From: Zerene cesonia
Taxonomy: Eukaryota; Arthropoda; Insecta; Lepidoptera; Pieridae
Direction: 5' to 3'
Length of the DNA stretch: 64,000 bases
Assembly (NCBI RefSeq): GCF_012273895.1
Contig: NC_052116.1
Span: 124,001 to 188,000 of the forward strand
In this document: piece after piece, positions 36,584 to 47,230 of the stretch
Layout of the letters: each line of letters starts with the position of its first letter
How positions within the stretch are numbered: the first letter of the stretch is position 1
Program-made: the position numbers and the translations under genes
The notes under the pieces: model-generated
What the model was told of the DNA's origin: nothing
Database searches by the model: none
What the model saw: the letters and a program-made list of their open reading frames with translations, nothing else

Positions 36584-39500
36584 ATGACAGAAATGCCTCC
36601 TTATCTCGCAGTTAATGATGAGGATAATAACAGTGATCAGACTGATAGTGATTCCTCGGATTATGAAGACGATTTACCTTTATGTTTTAACCAGCCTAGG
36701 CATACAGAGCCAATAAAAGGTGCTGAACGAGAGGAACACACGTGGAGAGTAAAGGAGAAGGTAGGAATCCATTAGTAGACATGCCTAGTGCGTCGTAACT
36801 GCGTAACAAAACACGCAGGTTCACGATGTCATGAAAACAAACGCACATGGGGCTCCAATGTTTTGGTATTATTTAATAACTTTGTCGGTTTCCTTTTTTT
36901 ATTTCAAGATATTATTCAATCAATTACCTTATGTGAAGACAATAATAAACATCGCATTGGAAATGAATGCGACGACTTTAAGCAATGTAGATAATTTAAT
37001 AAATGTTATTATTGAATGGCATTTTTTTATTTTCACTTTAAATCATACATAATATCTATAAAGAAAATTAAATAGTAATAATGAATAACAGTGAGAACAG
37101 AAATACCATAACATTTGTTTGATAATATAATACCTTATAAACCTTGTATACCTTATTGTAAAAAAAAAAACAAAAATATAACAGATTTTATTTAATAATA
37201 AATATATTGTTTACATTGATTCCTGTCAATCATTTTAAAGATTTTTTTATTTTAATTTTTTTTGATATATCAAGCAAAGGAGCAGGTGGACCACCTGATG
37301 TTTAGTGCTCACCACTGCACTTGTAACACTAGAGATTTTAAAGGTGCTTTGCTGGCCTTTAAGTGACACATACACTCTTTCCTAGAAGTATGAATCTTTA
37401 CATACTAATATAAACTAGACTTTAAAGTTTGTCTCAAGTTTTTGTGATTTATATACCTTCACAATTATTCATTTTAAACATGAAATAATTATATGTTCTA
37501 CCATGATATATTTTTACAACCCATTGCTTATTCGACATTGTTTTAACATTATGATTGTTTATACACTAGAATACCATATATAAGATTTTGAGCTAAAATT
37601 ATCATCTATTAGTATTTCAGTTGAGTGTGACATTATCCACAGTCCTCTCACCTAGCCGAAGAAGATATCATGGATTTTCCTTTACAAAAAACAACTTACT
37701 AACAAACTATCATAAAACCCATAAACTTCACATTTGTTTAATCGAATTTTTTAAAGATAAATATGAGTTACGAAGAGGCAGTTGAGTATAGTTTAAGTAT
37801 TTATTGTTATAAATCTATTTACAGTACAAAACACACTGTGTGGCCCTCGTCCTGTGCCTCAATGTAGGTGTGGACCCACCTGATGTTGTGAAAACACAGC
37901 CATGTGCAAGACTTGAATGCTGGATAGGTATGTTTCTCCTTCAAAAGAATTCTTTTTTATATACAGACTATATAAATGGGCTTGAACCAAGTGTTAAAAA
38001 TGTTGCACAAAAATCTATCTATCACTACATAGTTGTATAATTTCTGAGAGATACACATTCTTGCTCAATGTAAATTTATGAAGTGAGTACACGAAAGAAC
38101 AGGAATAATTCATGTTCAAAAATGTAAACGACTTTTGAGGTAAGATGAATGAGATTAAGTTTTAATTGTGATTCAATAAATTTTGTACACAGATCCAAAC
38201 TCCTTGTCTCCAACCAAAGCTCTGGAAACAATTGGTCACGCGCTACAGTCACAATATGAGCGGTGGCAGCCGCGCGCGCGCTACAAGCAGTCTCTCGACC
38301 CTACTAGTGATGAGGTGATGTAATATATGTATTAAATAGTTTAGTAGTGCTAAATTTTAAATCTGTATTAAAAATGTTTTATTTGAGAGATCCTACTACA
38401 GCATTAATGAATATATGGAAGACAGAAAATTCATTATATTTATTATATATACATATAAGCTATGTAGAATTGACATGATTTTAAAATAAACAATGTTCCA
38501 AGTTTTCTGTGGTTTTTTCTCTATAGAAATTGCATTTCGAAACAGTGGTAAATGTTGAAACTGTAATGACGATAAATACAATTCTATAAGAAGTCTACAT
38601 GAATAAATAAATGTTTGAGTTTGAGTTCAATATGTGTGACTCACTTTTAGACATAGACATAGGCAAACTTTTTAAAGGATTATTTGTGAACTTAACCACC
38701 TATAAGGCTAATCTATCTGTACAGATCCAATCAAACTATTTGTGTGACAGAGTAATAAGCATCATTCAAACCATCTGTTTTGAATATTTTAAATCATATA
38801 AACATACTAAATGAAATATTTGTATGTCAATAGAGAAATTGGAAAGCCATAATGCAAATTTAAGTGTCATTTTAGCAATTGTGCATACACATTGTATTAT
38901 TAGTATCTAAATGATGATTTAGACATTATTTTGATGTATTATTTTTTGTTTTGATGGTGACAAAAATTTTTTGATTATTATGAAAAAAAAAAATTTTTTG
39001 ACGTGACAACGTCTTAAATTAGGTTGCGGCTCGGAGTCACTTATGAAAAAGTGTAACGCCCGGTAACGTTACGATGAGTCACCAAACTATCATCGGTCCG
39101 CCGCGCGCGCAGCACTAGAGAATTAGGCGCATTGCATCGGCGCGTGCTTGTGTCTCTGTCTCTGTCTTTTTAGCAAACAAAATATATTTTCTCTAGTAAA
39201 AATTTGTGCAATTCTTATTTTCATTCAATTCCTTGTTCCTATTGTGCAATTTAATAATATTCATATCAATAAATATTAAGAGAAAAAGACGTTGTCACGT
39301 AAAATCTTCGCCCGTAAAACCGACTTTACAGGCAACCATTTTTTTTTTAATAACATTTTATGTCTTATCGTTACAGTTGCGACTAGTTAACATTTTGCTA
39401 CCTTAATAATAAGTAAAATGATATCACAAATTAAATGAGTTAGAAGGAAATGTTCTTCTAAATTTATAATTAATGAATCAAATTAGAGTTCAGTGGCAAA

Positions 39501-41409
39501 CACTAAATAGCTATGAATAACGCAAATGAGGTAATTAGCCCTGGCTGAAGCACTGAGTGTTGGCTAGTGCGACCTTGTGCGAATCAGGGCAGTGGCGGCG
39601 GATTAGCTCACTTTGCCTAATTTAATGATATACTGGCTGATGTCATCAATTTTGTGAGGACATTCAATTCGTATGTTGTGTGTGAATGCATTTTATATTT
39701 TTATAAATTTGAAACCCAAATAGATTTAAATGCCGAATAATGAATAATGATATAAATCATTTTGTACATAGATGATAAAAAAATTATGCTACATTCTTTG
39801 CCTGCTTAATGGAATTATAAGAAATATCGAAAGATTATCTGTTTAAAAATTTATCGCTATGTTATTTTTATTTGTGTAATGTGAATATATTTAACACAAT
39901 ATAATATGCTAAAATTAAAGGAAATGTTTTTAATAGTTACATTATTAATGTATTTTTTCTGATAGATAGGATTTCGTAACGCCTTACGATGTCTATACAA
40001 ATGTGTGTTTTTTAAATCCATGTCCGAAAATTGAGATAGAAGAATAACTTTTTTTTTAACATATTATGATCATACAAAGATCTAACAAGATATGTTCGTA
40101 TGTAACAGATTAAGAAGCTGTGCTGCTCACTGCGCCGCAACGCGAAGGAGGAGCGCGTGCTGTTCCACTACAACGGACACGGCGTGCCCAAGCCCACCAC
40201 CCAGGGCGAGATATGGGTGTTCAATAAGGTGACGATTCATTCGCTTTGTAACTATGAACTTTATTTCCATGGAATAAAGTTGATATTTGAAAATATTCGA
40301 AGTTTGTTAGGATTTATCATTTATCGACATTTGGACCTAGTCATTGTACAAGAATAAAAGAGGCCTACAATGTATTCTTTCTATAAATTTAAATTTTCTT
40401 AGAATATCGCATTTATTTAAAAGAAATTCTTCATAAACAATCAAAATATTATATAACATAAGAAAATATACATGCATAAAAAATATATTCAACTGTGTTT
40501 CAACAAAATGTGTTCAAATTATCAAAAATTGAGAATGAATGATAATCAATGTAAATAACATGCAATTTCATTTCATATTCACATATAAAATTATATGTGC
40601 GTTCAAGAATATTTAAATCAAAACTAACTCTAGCCCTAACACTAAACAAAGGTTTATGATGTAGGCGTACACGCAGTACATCCCGCTGTCGATGTACGAC
40701 CTGCAGACGTGGATGGGCGCGCCCTCCCTCTACGTGTACGACTGCTCCAACGCTGGCGTCATCGTCGACAACTTCAAGCAGTTTGCTGAGCAGCACGAGC
40801 GGGATTACGAGGTAGCTATGCGATGATGGACAACTATTAGTGAAGAAATTATTACTATTATTAATTTAAAATAAGATAATAATTTATTTAAATTTAATTT
40901 TGAATAAAATTAAGTATTAGTGAAATGAATAAAATAAAGTACTAATGAAAAATTTTTATTCATTTACTCTCTATTCTTAGTTGAATTGCATACTTGTATG
41001 ATTCTTTGGTTAAAATAATTTCAATGGATTAAAGAAAAATTAATCTCATATTCATAATTTTTTTAATACATAGAATATTGTATTTAAATATAACACTTAG
41101 CTGTGTAGCCTTCCATCTAGACTTGGATATCTGTCCCCCTCTCTTTCTGACGATTGGGCGATTGGTTGGATTGGCGCAGATGCAGGTGAGCAGCAAGGGC
41201 GGCGAGGCGGCGGGCCCGCCCGTCTCGTACAAGAACTGCATCCAGCTGGCGGCGTGCGCGGCCGGCCAGAGCCTGCCCATGTCGCCCGAGCTGCCCGCCG
41301 ACCTGTTCACCGCCTGCCTCACCACGCCCGTCAAGATGGCCATGAAGTGGTTCGTGCTCCGCAGCCGCCTGCGCTCCGCGCGCGCCGACCTCATCGACCT
41401 CATCGACAA
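36584..41409 (+). CDS. raptor: Raptor (TORC1 scaffold), exons 1-6
   Basis: Raptor presents substrates to TOR kinase in TORC1. Exons are 36584-36760, 37825-37927, 38193-38314, 40109-40228, 40665-40811 and 41186-41409, in phase throughout (297 residues plus two bases). The sequence follows the raptor N-terminal conserved (caspase-like) domain: VALVLCLNVGVDPPDVVKT, ARLECWI, WQPRARYKQSLDPT, SLRRNAKEERVLFHYNGHG with the dyad His, WMGAPS, VYDCSNAG with the dyad Cys, and NCIQLAAC. Exon 6 ends AA|GTACGT. That phase is completed exactly by the exon at 60958 on the opposite strand, where the rest of the gene lies. Exon 6 has two in-frame acceptors six bases apart (41180 and 41186). So this half is real raptor but is almost certainly misplaced in the assembly. 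Confidence 0.95.
37262..37400 (+). repeat. Interspersed repeat fragment
   Basis: Contains GGAGCAGGTGGACCACCTGATG and TGCTCACCACTGC followed by an ACACT...GGTGC block. This is the style of a common lepidopteran repeat. It lies in raptor intron 1 of the left copy. Confidence 0.5.
39001..39300. mobile_element. 300-bp element with perfect 15-bp terminal inverted repeats
   Basis: ACGTGACAACGTCTT (39001-39015) and its exact reverse complement (39286-39300) bound a 300-base stretch with a GC-rich core (CCGCGCGCGCAGC) and no reading frame. This suits a MITE or a truncated transposon. It lies in raptor intron 3 of the left copy. I see no certain target-site duplication. Confidence 0.65.
39650..41018 (+). 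repeat. Left arm of a 1.37-kb inverted duplication (raptor exons 4-5)
   Basis: Matches 62631-64000 in reverse complement over its whole length, with scattered substitutions and small indels in introns. Exon 5 is identical by eye, and exon 4 appears so. It contains raptor exons 4 and 5. Similarity runs past the window end at 64000 and stops near 41018, where the other copy has an LTR-like insertion. Confidence 0.95.
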
Positions 41410-41476
41410 GTACGTAACGTTGGTCCTTCGAGCCCGATGTTATGAACACCACAAGATTAAAATAGCTTTATGTCTA

Positions 41477-41574
41477 ACTAACTGCGATCCGCGGTTTCAA
41501 CCGCGTAAGTCCGTATCCCGTAGGTTTATCGGGATAAAAAGCCTATATGTTATTCCGGTTGTCCAGCTATCTAC
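41477..41574 (+). repeat. Interspersed repeat, family A copy 4, 5' half only
   Basis: Begins ACTAACTGCGATCCGCGG and stops at CCAGCTATCTAC where the 10-N gap starts. Its missing 3' half is found, reversed, at 61103-61197, which begins (minus strand) eight bases or so further on in the family sequence. Confidence 0.85.
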
Positions 41575-41584
41575 NNNNNNNNNN
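41575..41584. other. Assembly gap (10 N)
   Basis: Ten N between the truncated repeat and a copied fragment of raptor exon 6. This length typically marks a join of unknown size. Confidence 0.97.
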
Positions 41585-41794
41585 GGCGAGGCGGCGGGCC
41601 CGCCCGTCTCGTACAAGAACTGCATCCAGCTGGCGGCGTGCGCGGCCGGCCAGAGCCTGCCCATGTCGCCCGAGCTGCCCGCCGACCTGTTCACCGCCTG
41701 CCTCACCACGCCCGTCAAGATGGCCATGAAGTGGTTCGTGCTCCGCAGCCGCCTGCGCTCCGCGCGCGCCGACCTCATCGACCTCATCGACAAG
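41585..41794 (+). other. Duplicate fragment of raptor exon 6, probable assembly artefact
   Basis: These 210 bases are the same, by eye, as 41201-41410 (exon 6 from GGCGAGGCGG to GACAAG). They are isolated between a 10-N and a 1000-N gap. A real second exon would duplicate 70 residues of the caspase-like domain, which raptor proteins do not have. It is best read as a redundant contig scrap. Confidence 0.85.
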
Positions 41795-42794
41795 NNNNNN
41801 NNNNNNNNNNNNNNNNNNNNNNNNNNNNNNNNNNNNNNNNNNNNNNNNNNNNNNNNNNNNNNNNNNNNNNNNNNNNNNNNNNNNNNNNNNNNNNNNNNNN
41901 NNNNNNNNNNNNNNNNNNNNNNNNNNNNNNNNNNNNNNNNNNNNNNNNNNNNNNNNNNNNNNNNNNNNNNNNNNNNNNNNNNNNNNNNNNNNNNNNNNNN
42001 NNNNNNNNNNNNNNNNNNNNNNNNNNNNNNNNNNNNNNNNNNNNNNNNNNNNNNNNNNNNNNNNNNNNNNNNNNNNNNNNNNNNNNNNNNNNNNNNNNNN
42101 NNNNNNNNNNNNNNNNNNNNNNNNNNNNNNNNNNNNNNNNNNNNNNNNNNNNNNNNNNNNNNNNNNNNNNNNNNNNNNNNNNNNNNNNNNNNNNNNNNNN
42201 NNNNNNNNNNNNNNNNNNNNNNNNNNNNNNNNNNNNNNNNNNNNNNNNNNNNNNNNNNNNNNNNNNNNNNNNNNNNNNNNNNNNNNNNNNNNNNNNNNNN
42301 NNNNNNNNNNNNNNNNNNNNNNNNNNNNNNNNNNNNNNNNNNNNNNNNNNNNNNNNNNNNNNNNNNNNNNNNNNNNNNNNNNNNNNNNNNNNNNNNNNNN
42401 NNNNNNNNNNNNNNNNNNNNNNNNNNNNNNNNNNNNNNNNNNNNNNNNNNNNNNNNNNNNNNNNNNNNNNNNNNNNNNNNNNNNNNNNNNNNNNNNNNNN
42501 NNNNNNNNNNNNNNNNNNNNNNNNNNNNNNNNNNNNNNNNNNNNNNNNNNNNNNNNNNNNNNNNNNNNNNNNNNNNNNNNNNNNNNNNNNNNNNNNNNNN
42601 NNNNNNNNNNNNNNNNNNNNNNNNNNNNNNNNNNNNNNNNNNNNNNNNNNNNNNNNNNNNNNNNNNNNNNNNNNNNNNNNNNNNNNNNNNNNNNNNNNNN
42701 NNNNNNNNNNNNNNNNNNNNNNNNNNNNNNNNNNNNNNNNNNNNNNNNNNNNNNNNNNNNNNNNNNNNNNNNNNNNNNNNNNNNNNNNNNNNNN
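41795..42794. other. Assembly gap (1000 N), suspected false join
   Basis: Exactly 1000 N between raptor exon-6 scrap and sequence that belongs to SGSH intron 1. Confidence 0.97.
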
Positions 42795-42848
42795 CTATTA
42801 CAACTTTTGCTTATTTTTGATAACTGGCCAATGTTACACCTGAAAAAC

Positions 42849-42871
42849 AAAGTTGGCGGGTTTCACGGTAC
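42849..42871 (+). mobile_element. Other end of a probable DNA transposon (right inverted repeat)
   Basis: AAAGTTGGCGGGTTTCACGG and the next three bases are the reverse complement of 20312-20334 with one mismatch. It lies 55 bases inside the contig that starts at 42795. It is the partner of the left end listed above. Confidence 0.5.
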
Positions 42872-43116
42872 CTATTAATTATTATTTATTTTAATTTGTA
42901 AATATTCGGCAAAAACTGTTGTAATAATATAAAATTACTCTCATTGGAGGACCTCTTATCATTAATTGATAAGGAAAGTCATTCCTATCAGTAATGTCAG
43001 CAAAACATTTATTGCTTTGTTGATAAAACATAACCTCGCAACTGTCAAAATTGCGTGGAAACATAATTTCGCTAGATTCATAAAGGAAATATATATTTTT
43101 TAAACACAATACTTAC

Positions 43117-43216
43117 CCAATAGTATTAGGACATTTTTACTTTTATTAGATAACACAGTTCCTGTGACAAATACATGTATTAAAAGCACATAAACCACAC
43201 TCGGTACATTCGCCAT
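43117..43216 (-). CDS. SGSH: SGSH exon 1 (signal peptide), separated from the rest
   Basis: ATG at 43216, ending TTG G with donor GTAAGT. It encodes about 33 residues: a hydrophobic signal peptide (VVYVLLIHVFVTGTVLS) and then NKSKNVLILL. Sulfamidases continue with ADDGG. The exon at 19732 starts CG GAC GAT GGT GGG, which restores Ala-Asp-Asp-Gly-Gly in phase. The two exons are 23 kb apart here with other complete genes between them on both strands, so the separation is probably an assembly error. A real 23-kb intron with nested genes is the alternative. Confidence 0.88.
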
Positions 43217-43472
43217 TCCTAGGACGATATCGATGTTTTTTACGTGTCTGACTTTCTGTCAGTTCGCCGACTACGTGTCAACGAAGTGTTAGCAGTCGAG
43301 ACACACGATACACACTGACTACCGAGTTCTTACCGGGCGCTGTCTTCCTGGTTATTGACCGCAAAGCGCAGTGGGAGCAACATTATTTTTCTAAAGCAAA
43401 TTGGTTTAGCTCCAAAATTCAAAAGTAAGCATTATTTTATTTTTCTCTTATTGCTGAGTAATCAAACGGAAA
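43217..43472. promoter_or_regulatory. Short head-to-head promoter, SGSH / PMM
   Basis: Only 256 bases separate the SGSH start (minus) and the phosphomannomutase start (plus), so a shared bidirectional promoter is likely. ATATCGATG near 43226 resembles the DRE core (TATCGAT) common in insect housekeeping promoters. No TATA box is obvious. Confidence 0.5.
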
Positions 43473-44225
43473 ATGGCAAATCGGAAAAATATTTTATTAT
43501 TATTTGATGTCGATGGAACGTTAACAAAACCCAGACAAGTAATAACTGAAGAGCTTAAACAATTTTTACTCAAAGAAGTTAAGCCAAGAGTGTCCTTAGG
43601 TGTCGTTAGCGGCTCCGACTATGACAAAATTGTGGAACAAATGGGTGGCAAGGACGTCACAGATCAGCTGGACTATGTATTTTGCGAGAATGGAGTAATG
43701 CAGTACAGGCAAGGAGTACTAAAAAGTGAGCAAAGCATCCTCAACTACATAGGTGAAAAAACATTGCAGAAAGTAATTAATTTTGCACTCGCTTACATGT
43801 CCAAATTGGAGTTACCAGCTAAACGGGGCAATTTTGTGGAGTTCCGCAGTAGTATGATCAACATCTGTCCTGTAGGCCGCTCCTGTACCCTTGCGGAGAG
43901 AAACGAGTTCTCTAAATTTGATACCGAACATCAAATTAGAGCAAAGTTTGTTGAAGCTTTACAAAATGAGTTTAAAGACACAAAGTTAAAGTTTGCTCTG
44001 GGAGGACAAATATCTGTGGATGTTTTTCCACACGGCTGGGACAAAACATACGCTTTGGACCATGTTGCTGATGCAAAATTTGAAGAAATTCACTTCTTTG
44101 GTGATAAAACAATGTTAGGTGGAAATGACTATGAAATTTATAATGATGAAAGAACTATCGGACATAAAGTAACTTCAGCTGAGGATACCAAAGAACAAGT
44201 ACAGAAGTTCCTCAATATAGAATAA
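43473..44225 (+). CDS. Pmm2: Phosphomannomutase (PMM2 type), intronless
   Basis: A 250-residue cytosolic HAD-superfamily enzyme that interconverts mannose-6-phosphate and mannose-1-phosphate, the precursor of GDP-mannose for glycosylation. The catalytic motif FDVDGTLTKP has Asp12 and Asp14 at the same positions as human PMM2 (246 residues). Also seen are VVSGSDYDKI, CENGV, the substrate-binding FVEFRSSMINICPVGR, ISVDVFPHGWDKTY and the metal-binding FFGDKT...GGNDYEI. The start ATG has an AAAATGG context and lies 256 bases from the divergent SGSH start. The gene is AT-rich and has no intron, which could mean an old retrocopy that replaced the parent gene or simple intron loss. The frame is fully intact. 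Confidence 0.97.
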   Translation: MANRKNILLLFDVDGTLTKPRQVITEELKQFLLKEVKPRVSLGVVSGSDYDKIVEQMGGKDVTDQLDYVFCENGVMQYRQGVLKSEQSILNYIGEKTLQKVINFALAYMSKLELPAKRGNFVEFRSSMINICPVGRSCTLAERNEFSKFDTEHQIRAKFVEALQNEFKDTKLKFALGGQISVDVFPHGWDKTYALDHVADAKFEEIHFFGDKTMLGGNDYEIYNDERTIGHKVTSAEDTKEQVQKFLNIE

Positions 44226-44499
44226 TAATTTATTAATAAATTGTACATAACATGTTTTTATAAAAATATAATTATCATTGTTGAAATGCTTATCAGTTTT
44301 ATTCTGAGTCAGATTATAGATAATATATTATCACTTGAACTTCAGGAAGACTCAATATTATGCAATCATTTATCATATTACAGAAATAACAAATTATCTC
44401 AGCACACTTAAAAACAACATGTCAAAATTATCAACAGTAAACTTGTACAAATATAACATTTCTATAAAATTCCTGTATATTAGCATAATGTTTAAATAA

Positions 44500-45761
44500 C
44501 TAATGTCCTTTGTATTGTGGCTTTCTTTTCTCAATAAAAGACAGCATCCCCTCTTGCCGATCTTTTGTGGGAATATTTATCTCATAGCACTTTTGTTCCA
44601 CCTCATATCCATCTTTTATACTCAGTTGTATGCCCTCGTTAATGGCTTGCTTAGCACATCTCAGAGCAATGGGTGCATTAGCAGTAATTTCACGAGCTAA
44701 GCTTAAAGCTTTATCGAAAGCTGCAGTATTTGTGCTGTTCTGCTGGACTGAATGATTGACTACACCTGGAATCAAATTTAAGAGATGGTATATGTAATTA
44801 TAATATTTATGCTATTTTAATACTTTTCTGTCTATCAATATTATTTAAAATCAATAACTAACCTAGTTGTTGAGCTTCTTTGCCGCTTATAATTCTTGAT
44901 GTGAATATTAGTTCTTTTGCAATATTACTGTGAATGACTCTTGGCAGCCTTTGAGTGCCCCCGGCACCAGGTATAAGTCCTCTTCCAGTTTCCACCAGGC
45001 CAAGCTTTGCAGTATCAGCTGCAACTCTTATGTCACATGCCAGGGCTAGTTCCAACCCTCCTCCTACAGCCACTCCTTCTATTGCAGCAATTGTTGGCAT
45101 CGGAAGATCCTCAACATCTATGAAGGTTTGCCTTAATCCTCTTACAAATGATGCAACCTCATCATCATTCATTTTGAACCTTTCCTTCAAATTGGCACCT
45201 GCAAATAATTATTTTTAAATAGATCAATTTTAAAGTATTTGAAAGAGGTACCATACTATACTATACAATACCTTAAACATAACTAACTTTAAATGAGACC
45301 ACATAAAAGGTACTTTCAGATTAATAAAGAATGATATAAATCGATTTACACAGATGAAAGTTCAGAGGTAACAAACATAAAAAAATACAGAGGTATTCAG
45401 AATTTCCTATTTTTTTACGTTGATTGGAGACAGTATAACATAGAAAAATAATTTGAATTAAGATTTATTGATGTAACATAAAAGTTAACTTACCGGCACA
45501 AAATATGCCTGGAACTAGACTATGTAGTATTACAACTGAGATTTTTGTATCTTCCTTGAGAATTGAGTTCACTTCTCTCATTGCAGCGAGTAGTTCAAAC
45601 CCAAGCGCATTCTTCTGTTTAGGGCTGTTCAGGCCATAAACGGCGATACCCTTGTCTTCTCCAGTCAGACGATGGAATACAACAGGCCCAACATTCTCTG
45701 TAGTCTTGAGTTTTGTAGACAATCGTCTAATACTTTGCGAGTAAGGTAAAACTTTTAACAT
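44500..45761 (-). CDS. Mitochondrial enoyl-CoA hydratase family, AUH/ECHDC2 type
   Basis: Three exons in gene order, 45494-45761, 44863-45198 and 44500-44765, in phase, giving 289 residues. The crotonase fold is clear: NSPKQKNALG, VPGIFCAGA for the oxyanion hole, AAIEGVAVGGGLELALACDIRVAA, the catalytic GLVETGRGLIPGAGGTQRLPR, then IPTKDRQEGMLSFIEKRKPQYKGH. The basic N-terminus (RRLSTKLKT) looks like a mitochondrial presequence. AUH hydrates 3-methylglutaconyl-CoA in leucine breakdown and can bind AU-rich RNA; ECHDC2 is less studied. GRGLIPGAGG and NALG look like ECHDC2, while the YKGH end looks like AUH, so I do not choose. It is divergent from TPRKB across 941 bases. Confidence 0.93.
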
Positions 45762-46702
45762 TTTGAAATTACTTTAAAAATCCAGATCTTCGTTCAGTTC
45801 AAAAACTATAATTACAATCTGCGAATTATTTTTATAACTCTTAATTATTATCTTATCGCGGATGTTGTGTTATCGTGTGTACACAATTTCGTAACTAAAT
45901 AAAAAAGAGAGTTCCGTTTTATTTAATGTGCACAAAAACTTTAAATAAATAACAAATGGGTACAGAGTTCAAATAAATTCATTGTCATGCAAATGTAACA
46001 AATTTACTCAAATTAATTTAAATTCAAAACTGGACTGTAATAAACTAATAACATTTAACTACAACCTTACAAACTTTAACGACAAATAATAATGTACTTT
46101 ATTCGCGAGCACTAAAGTTTATATTTTATTTATTCAACTACGGTCAAATTGACATACACTATACAGGTATATGACATTAAATAAACAGCTTCGTTCAAGT
46201 TGATATCGTATAAGTATTCATTCACATTTCACATATTCTTGCGAATAGCGAGGCGAATAACGAACGTGCATAATATTTTATCGCATTTACGCAACTGAAT
46301 CGAAATCCACCTGTAATCACTGAACGAAAATATGCCCGGATGAGATAACTTTTCCTAAAAGTTACTATTGTTCTAATTAGTATAGTATGAACGGTTAATA
46401 CTTTATATTGACGCGAATAGTCTGACAAACTCCAGCGAAACTAAAACAAAGTGAAGTTTTAAATTCTGTGCTGAGTACTCAATTCAAGATACGTACGAAC
46501 ATTTAAGCTTTGTAAGAAAATGATTCGAACAAAGCTTAAATGTTTGTATCTTTGCGGTGGACTTCTTTCTGTTTTTTGCGGTACTTTTCAGTATTCCTTA
46601 TCACTTGTCAGTTGTCACTTGTCACAAACGCGCTTTTTTGAGGTTAGATTGTTGATAAAATTGTTTTTGTTTACATCTGTTCAATTTCACTATTTATAAA
46701 AG
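45762..46702. promoter_or_regulatory. Head-to-head intergenic region, hydratase / TPRKB
   Basis: 941 AT-rich bases between divergent start codons at 45761 and 46703. No decisive promoter motif and no believable coding exon. AAGCTTAAATGTT near 46530 is the reverse complement of AACATTTAAGCTT at 46498, a 13-bp inverted repeat. Confidence 0.4.
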
Positions 46703-47230
46703 ATGGTTGAGATATATTCATATCCTCTGGATCCCGACACAAAAACTAATTTAAAAATATATCTTTTCAAAAACGTTCTTAACGTGGAGACAATTAGAAA
46801 CAACATTGTAAACGGTGTTTGGAACTGTGCGGCTATCAAGCCAAGTCTTGTATTAGATCCTCTGCAAATTGCCGTAGCGGCCAACCGTGCTGTGGTCGCT
46901 GAGAAAGCGGGAAATTTGGTTACGAGAACGGTGTATGGCGAAATTTTGTATAATTTATCACTTTCTAAAAACATCTCCCAGAGCCTTAGTAAGTTCGGCG
47001 TGGAAAAAGACAACGCTTTATTAATGTGTTTTCTAATTAATGACAAAGACGAAAGCGATAGCATTATAAAACAAATACAAGGAGAGCTTTGTCCTATCAG
47101 CGAATTACACAACTTTACAAACATGAAAGAAGTAAAAAGTGTTTACAAATTAAACTCGTTAAAATCCAATATAGATTTATTAGATATTATTGTAAGCCGT
47201 ATGGTAATAAAGAATTTTGTAACATATTAG
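46703..47230 (+). CDS. TPRKB: TPRKB / Cgi121, KEOPS complex subunit
   Basis: A 175-residue single-exon protein; human TPRKB also has 175. KEOPS makes the universal t6A modification on tRNAs that read ANN codons, and Cgi121/TPRKB binds Bud32/PRPK and recruits tRNA. Family marks are LFKNVLNVETIRN, KPSLVLDPLQIAVAANRAV, KAGNLVTRTVYGEILYNLS, KNISQSLSKFGV and EVKSVYKLNSL. The start ATG (AAGATGG context) fits the family N-terminus. The gene is AT-rich and intronless. A polyadenylation signal is likely in the AATAAATAAATA run near 47288. Confidence 0.96.
   Translation: MVEIYSYPLDPDTKTNLKIYLFKNVLNVETIRNNIVNGVWNCAAIKPSLVLDPLQIAVAANRAVVAEKAGNLVTRTVYGEILYNLSLSKNISQSLSKFGVEKDNALLMCFLINDKDESDSIIKQIQGELCPISELHNFTNMKEVKSVYKLNSLKSNIDLLDIIVSRMVIKNFVTY

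Noticed and set aside
19733..43116. A real 23-kb SGSH intron with nested genes
   Set aside because: Possible in animals, but it needs the glycosyltransferase and raptor to be broken at the same gap boundaries. A misplaced contig explains all breaks together.
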